5,707 nucleotides of DNA from an uncultured Eubacteriales bacterium (lineage in GTDB: Bacteria; Bacillota; Clostridia; Christensenellales; Borkfalkiaceae): positions 1-5,707 of the forward strand of contig CADBSX010000033.1 of NCBI GenBank assembly GCA_902797515.1, given 5' to 3'. Below are positions 4,675 to 5,707 of this stretch, piece by piece; within the stretch, counting starts at the first letter, position 1; every line of letters starts with the position of its first letter. A program made the position numbers and the translations under genes. The notes under the pieces were generated by a model. That model was given only the letters and a program-made list of their open reading frames with translations. It did not search any database and had not been told where the DNA came from.

Positions 4675-4738
4675 CTTATACGAGATATTCGATTTTCAAT
4701 AATTAGCCGAGCGCGAACGAGTTTACGGAGGTGAAACT

Positions 4739-5707
4739 ATGGAAAAGAAGGATAAAAATGAAAGCAGGGAAAAGAAAGTAGATCCCTTGCCCGCAAAAGA
4801 TCGTCCGGAAGAGATAATTCCTAACTACGAGTATTTATTCAACGACGAGGAAAAAAAGCCCGCGAAGAAAAGGGGATTATTCTCTAAACTTTTAAAGGTC
4901 AATTTAAAGACCATAATTCTTTCGACGATCGTCTATTTTTTTCAGGCGTTGCCCCTTTGGGTGCTGCCGCTCGTCACGGCGAACGTGATCGACATCGCGG
5001 GAAAAGCGATAACCGACGGCGGACTTGCGCAATCCGCGGCGATCGAACTCGGCGTAAATATCGCCGTACTCGTCGTCGTGATACTTACGAACGTGCCTTT
5101 CACCGTTTTAAGGTATAAAATGCTCAGCAAGATGCTCCGCCGCACGAACGCGGGACTGAAAAGCGCGGTGATAAGGAAATTACAGCAGTTGTCGATAACC
5201 TATCACAAGGATATACAGTCCGGTAAAATACAGGCTAAATTCCTTCGCGATATAGAATCGATAGACGTGCTTATGAACGGAATAATGTTCGGTTTCGTAG
5301 CGAACGTCGTGGGGATAATCGTTTCGTCCGCGATATCCGTTTACAGGAACGGTTACGTTTCCCTCTTTTTCCTCTTGATAATCCCGTTGAACGTCTGGCT
5401 CACGTTCGCTTTCAGAAAGAAGATAAGGCAGACGAATAAGGATTTCAGAGTAAAGACGGAAGACGTCAGCGCAAAACTTTCCACGATGATGGAGATGACG
5501 CCCGTCACGAAATCGCACGGACTTCAAAGCGTCGAGATAGCGACGCTCGACCGTTCGATAGCAAGCGTTACGCGTTCGGGAATGGACGTCGATAGAGTGG
5601 TTGCGTATTTCGGCTCTTTATCTTTCGTCGTACAGCAACTTCTGAAAGTGGGCTGTCTCGTATTCTGTATATTTTTAGCGATAAAGGGGATCATCACGGT
5701 AGGCGAA
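4739..5707 (+). CDS. ABC exporter half-transporter, membrane-domain part (3' end outside window)
   Basis: The reading frame is open for 323 codons to the right edge, so the gene is incomplete. It encodes the transmembrane half of a type-1 (exporter-fold) ABC transporter. The first ~50 residues are a highly charged cytoplasmic extension. Hydrophobic segments then lie at about 56-80, 104-124, 182-202, 206-225 and 298-320. Between helices 2 and 3, LQQLSITYHKDIQSGKIQAKFLRDIESID (148-176) is the typical coupling-helix region of this family, and EMTPVTKSHGLQ (252-263) is another recurring motif. The ATP-binding domain with Walker A, the ABC signature and Walker B is expected beyond the window and not seen. 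The substrate cannot be told. GGAGGTGA (4727-4734) gives an excellent ribosome binding site. It is functionally unrelated to the ribosomal cluster. Confidence 0.88.
   Translation, partial: MEKKDKNESREKKVDPLPAKDRPEEIIPNYEYLFNDEEKKPAKKRGLFSKLLKVNLKTIILSTIVYFFQALPLWVLPLVTANVIDIAGKAITDGGLAQSAAIELGVNIAVLVVVILTNVPFTVLRYKMLSKMLRRTNAGLKSAVIRKLQQLSITYHKDIQSGKIQAKFLRDIESIDVLMNGIMFGFVANVVGIIVSSAISVYRNGYVSLFFLLIIPLNVWLTFAFRKKIRQTNKDFRVKTEDVSAKLSTMMEMTPVTKSHGLQSVEIATLDRSIASVTRSGMDVDRVVAYFGSLSFVVQQLLKVGCLVFCIFLAIKGIITVGE

Noticed and set aside
5180..5527. 115-codon open frame on the - strand inside the ABC exporter gene
   Set aside because: The + strand frame matches a known transporter family throughout; the antisense frame does not resemble any protein I know.

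Overview
The window is a ribosomal-protein and transcription-factor cluster from a low-to-moderate GC bacterium, most likely an uncultured member of the Bacillota (class Clostridia). Several things point that way: the order rpmG-secE-nusG-rplK-rplA-rplJ-rplL, an L10-leader RNA before rplJ, strong AGGAGG-type ribosome binding sites, near-consensus TTGACA/TATAAT promoters, a short one-helix SecE, and a NusG of the plain NGN-KOW type. The finer placement is inference; no rRNA is present. All genes are on the + strand. I found no tRNA, CRISPR array or transposase gene.

Layout. Positions 87-755 hold a MmcQ/YjbR-family protein of unknown function. A strong promoter at 794-822, with a small inverted repeat over its start point, opens the main operon: rpmG (870-1031, only 53 codons), secE (1062-1361), nusG (1361-1897, overlapping secE by one base), rplK (2008-2433) and rplA (2488-3177). 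A consensus promoter at 3185-3213 then drives the L10 leader (about 3220-3335), rplJ (3365-3862, GTG start) and rplL (4128-4499). A terminator lies at 4521-4553. A second promoter/terminator pair (4604-4674) precedes a type-1 ABC exporter half-transporter that starts at 4739 and runs off the right edge.

How it works together. L33, L11, L1, L10 and L7/L12 are 50S proteins; L11, L10 and L7/L12 form the GTPase-associated stalk and L1 the opposite stalk. SecE is part of the SecYEG translocon and NusG is the RNA polymerase pausing/coupling factor. The non-coding parts look like a layered autoregulation system. Two hairpins that imitate the L1-binding stalk of 23S rRNA lie immediately before the rplK and rplA ribosome binding sites. 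The L10 leader is followed by a 15-bp terminator-like hairpin that can compete with an alternative pairing.

Unusual points: rpoB/rpoC do not follow rplL as they usually do. The rplJ-rplL gap is 265 nt long and contains a 118-bp imperfect palindrome resembling a MITE or small dispersed repeat. Three promoters have an inverted repeat or terminator-like hairpin very close to them.

I see no wholly new protein system here. The most rewarding material is the RNA regulation and the repeat element between rplJ and rplL.
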